From: Epiperipatus broadwayi
Lineage: Eukaryota; Onychophora; Udeonychophora; Euonychophora; Peripatidae
Assembly: GCA_028023455.1 (NCBI GenBank)
Contig: JAQFVV010006646.1
Coordinates: 153,501-217,500 of the forward strand
Reading direction: 5' to 3'
Length of the DNA: 64,000 nucleotides
Shown here: positions 61,175 to 64,000 of the stretch, in pieces
Numbering within the stretch: position 1 is the stretch's first letter
How the letters are laid out: the number at the start of each line of letters is the position of its first letter
Program-made: the position numbers and the translations under genes
The notes under the pieces: generated by a model
Told to the model about the DNA's origin: nothing
Databases searched by the model: none
Seen by the model: only the letters and a program-made list of their open reading frames with translations

Positions 61175-62482
61175 CACATATAATGCAAATCAATTATAAT
61201 CAAAAAAGTAAATATAGCACTAAATAAATAATGTTTCCCATTTTATTTTCTAGCAATATTTTATTATCTAATTCAAGCATAATTGTATTCGATAAAAACA
61301 TACATTTAAAAATAACATAGATTTTTTATGTATAAACATAAAAAAGCATAAAACATGCCTGTTATATCATCATTGAAACACGATGCAATTTCTTTAAATA
61401 ACAGCCTTAAATAGAAACATATAAAATTTGAATTCATACAATAGCTACTAAATTATAGCTTTTAAACAATCACATTAATTTCCAGCATCGAATGATCTAA
61501 CGGCCTAGTGATTTTTCTATGAGAGAGTGAACAAGCTCTTATACAACCATGTTAACTAAGAATACATTAGCATTAATTCATAAAAATAAATACTATACAT
61601 ATCTATTTTTTTGCTAAGCTGTTCTGGATTTTAAACCACAAGAACTGGATTCCTAGTATTGATTATTTGTGTTAGGCTGAATTAAAAAAAAAAAAAAACG
61701 ACTGCAACTTTCTAAAACGTGGAATACTTCAATTATAAATTTACTTAAATTAAAATTTCATTTAAATTCTACACATGTCCTGCTGTGCTAGAGAACTATA
61801 ATTATAACTTTAATTGAAATCGCACTCAGTTGACGCTAATTCTTTTAATTATTAAAGAATAATCTTTTCTTAAATCAACGTTCAAATCACTCGTTTGTAT
61901 ATTACAGTTAGTCTAAGAAAAAGAAAAACTTTGTCAAACTATATAACACACTTATAAATTACTAATATGTACAATTGATAAAAGTTTGACGATCTAAGCA
62001 ACAAACATTTTATAATTTACTAATACGTACTATTGATAAAATCACTTAAAATATACAAAACTAAATTACATAGCATAAGATAACTTTAAATCATTTTTTA
62101 AAAAAAAACTATAAATAATATAAAATCCACGCAATTAAATGTAATGCTATATTGTGGAACCATAGTTATATCTGGCCTATTTAAAGTTCAATTTTGAGTA
62201 AGTTATGAAAATTATAGAATTGTTTAGAAAACTATTTAATATTAAATAAGTAAGTAAATTATATTTAACACATTAAAAGTAATTTACGACAGTTAATTTT
62301 AAAGTATTTTAAAATAGTATTTAAATATATAAGTATATTATACAAAAATAAACGCTAACGATTATGGACTCCTAATTCCCTTTCGGCTAAATAAAATTTT
62401 ATTTTGCATTCCCAAAAATGATTCAAATACGTTTTCCTATACTATCTCTTACAACACACGCAAGTATATATATATATATATA
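60601..62482. other. AT-rich DNA with small TA/GT runs, no gene seen
   Basis: Contains (TA)n blocks with (GT)n at 61109-61175 and a short (TA)n at 62465-62482. No gene recognised. Confidence 0.55.
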
Positions 62483-63017
62483 GTAACGATCCGGAGAAAG
62501 CGACTTAACGTAAACTGCACTACAGGGCACCATCTAGGCATTTGAACCTAGAAAAATTTATAAAGTAGGCAGATACGTAAGTCAAAAAAAAAAAAAATTT
62601 TAATTTTGATTCCGGTCGTTATCCCATGTGACTAGCTCAGTGGAATAGCAGAGATTTAATGAGATAATCTAAGAGTATAGATAAAAAAAAAGAATAAAAT
62701 AAGCCACTGCCAGTAATTAACATACAAACATTTATTTAAGCACATACATATATAAGATTTAAAATTGTTTTGGTATCACTTTACATTTTAACATTTAACA
62801 TTATTTTTAACTTTACTTTAATTTACATTTAATTACTATTATATTGTAATTTTACATTTCAATTAAGTTCGCACAGATGGGATTATAAAAAAAAAAATTG
62901 TTTTAATAATGTTGATTATAGATCGGTTGCATAGATTACAATGGTTAAAAACATTTCAAAATAAACAAACGATCAAAATATAAAATCATTGGTACGACAA
63001 TTGCAGAGGGAAATTTA
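62483..63017. other. GC-richer block with a primer-binding-like site
   Basis: On the minus strand TGGTGCCCTGTAGTGCAG (62515-62532) has the TGG start and composition of a retroelement primer-binding site. The sequence to its right leads into the repeat shared with 23472-24460. This fits the inner edge of an LTR element entering the window from the right, but the evidence is slight. Confidence 0.25.
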
Positions 63018-64000
63018 TAAGTAACCCAATAGTATTCACCATAAGATACTTGCATTGTCACCAATAACTTAAAAGACATCCGAATAAATGCATTTTAGAT
63101 ACTCACCGTAAGGTATCATTATTTATCGAATGTCTATATATTTTGATCAAATATGAAAATGCAAATATAGTTAACCGATAAACAATCCATGCAAGCGTCT
63201 ATAAACAACTTAAATTTAATGCAATTTTATTTAGGGTCGAGTATGAATAGACCACATAAATTTGCTTTTGAAAATAAACATTCAATCCCTATTTAACCTT
63301 AGGCTAAACTTCGCAGTCAAACTGGCATCAATTCATCTGATACATCGATGTATTCAATGTAATACGGAATACGGCAGCACCAAAAAGATTAAGAGAAGAT
63401 ATTGACTTTCATTAGATAGGAATATTTCTTCTATCTAACGGGAAGAACAATAAAAAAAAAACTCCATAGAAAGGAACTGCGCTCTGCATCTTATAATTCC
63501 TTCCATAGGCAAAATGGGAGAGTGCGGCGTATGAAGCAATTCTGCCAGTAGCGAATCTCCGACTACATCAATATATCCAATCCATTGACCCAATCTAACA
63601 ATGACACAAATAACCTATGATTACCCTCCCCTAATATAACTTTACAAATTTATACAGCCATTCACGCCCGACTTAAGTTTAACATTTATATAATTAATTT
63701 AACGAAAAACAATAAATCACGATAAAAACTTAAAGAATAAAAAATAAATAAATGGAAATGATTTTACATAAATAAGAAAAAAAATACATCAAATAACACT
63801 ATTAATAAAGAATTTAGTTTGGTCAGATAGGATCATATTGCAATCATTTAAATATAGAAAATTTTAATTTAATGTTCATTATTTATAAAGTTCTTACAGT
63901 TTAAAACAGTTCATCTTTATCCGTTGCTTGCCATGAACATGAATTTCCATGCCATCCTAAAATTGGTATCCATTTAGCCATTGTTTTATTTATTCATTCG
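63018..64000. repeat. Second copy of the 23.5-kb dispersed repeat, cut by the window end
   Basis: Co-linear with 23472-24460, with few substitutions and small indels (shared AACCCAATA-TATTCACCATAAGATAC, GATACATCGATGTATTCAATG and the long ACTCCATAGAAA region). Direct orientation. It continues past the end of the window. No coding content. Confidence 0.85.

Overview
The window reads as non-coding and transposon-rich DNA from an invertebrate animal nuclear genome. It is very AT-rich, has about twenty long (TA)n microsatellites and no bacterial-style gene packing, and most of its coding capacity is decayed retroelement protein. Several retroelement classes are present: RTE-like LINEs, L1/Tx1-like LINEs with CCHC knuckles, Penelope-like elements (PLEs), a gag-only LTR element and tRNA-derived SINEs. 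One divergent intronless rhodopsin-like GPCR is also present. Together this suggests a lophotrochozoan, possibly a cephalopod mollusc. That assignment is inference from element style and microsatellites, not from a diagnostic host gene.

Layout. 1-9.8 kb: gene-free AT-rich DNA with a cluster of broken PLE endonuclease fragments (3.6-6.05 kb) and long palindromes (3.3, 3.65-4.5 and 8.34-8.59 kb), some carrying hammerhead-ribozyme-like motifs. 9.8-13.9 kb: a decayed LTR-type element with a gag remnant on the minus strand. 15.0-16.2 kb: a nested inverted/direct repeat. 16.4-20.4 kb: a three-layer nest, in which a LINE 3' end is interrupted by a gag-only LTR retrotransposon (16581-20248) whose left LTR was in turn hit by a SINE. 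22.4-25.1 kb: a foldback repeat, another PLE fragment and a 1.6 kb repeat whose first kilobase recurs at the window end (63.0-64.0 kb).

26.6-29.9 kb and 35.9-39.2 kb: two near full-length RTE-like LINEs, both minus strand. The second sits inside the reverse transcriptase of an older L1/Tx1-like LINE (34.2-40.9 kb). 41-53.95 kb: three more members of that L1/Tx1-like family lie head to tail on the plus strand. Each boundary is a (TAG)n block, which suggests insertion targeted to (TAG)n microsatellites. 54.3-55.2 kb: the GPCR, the only intact-looking host-type gene. 55.5-58.5 kb: a third RTE-like copy whose 5' part is inverted, the signature of twin priming. 59.6-60.4 kb: a PLE endonuclease with one frameshift.

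No tRNA, rRNA or CRISPR feature was seen. All reading was by eye; boundaries of decayed repeats are approximate.
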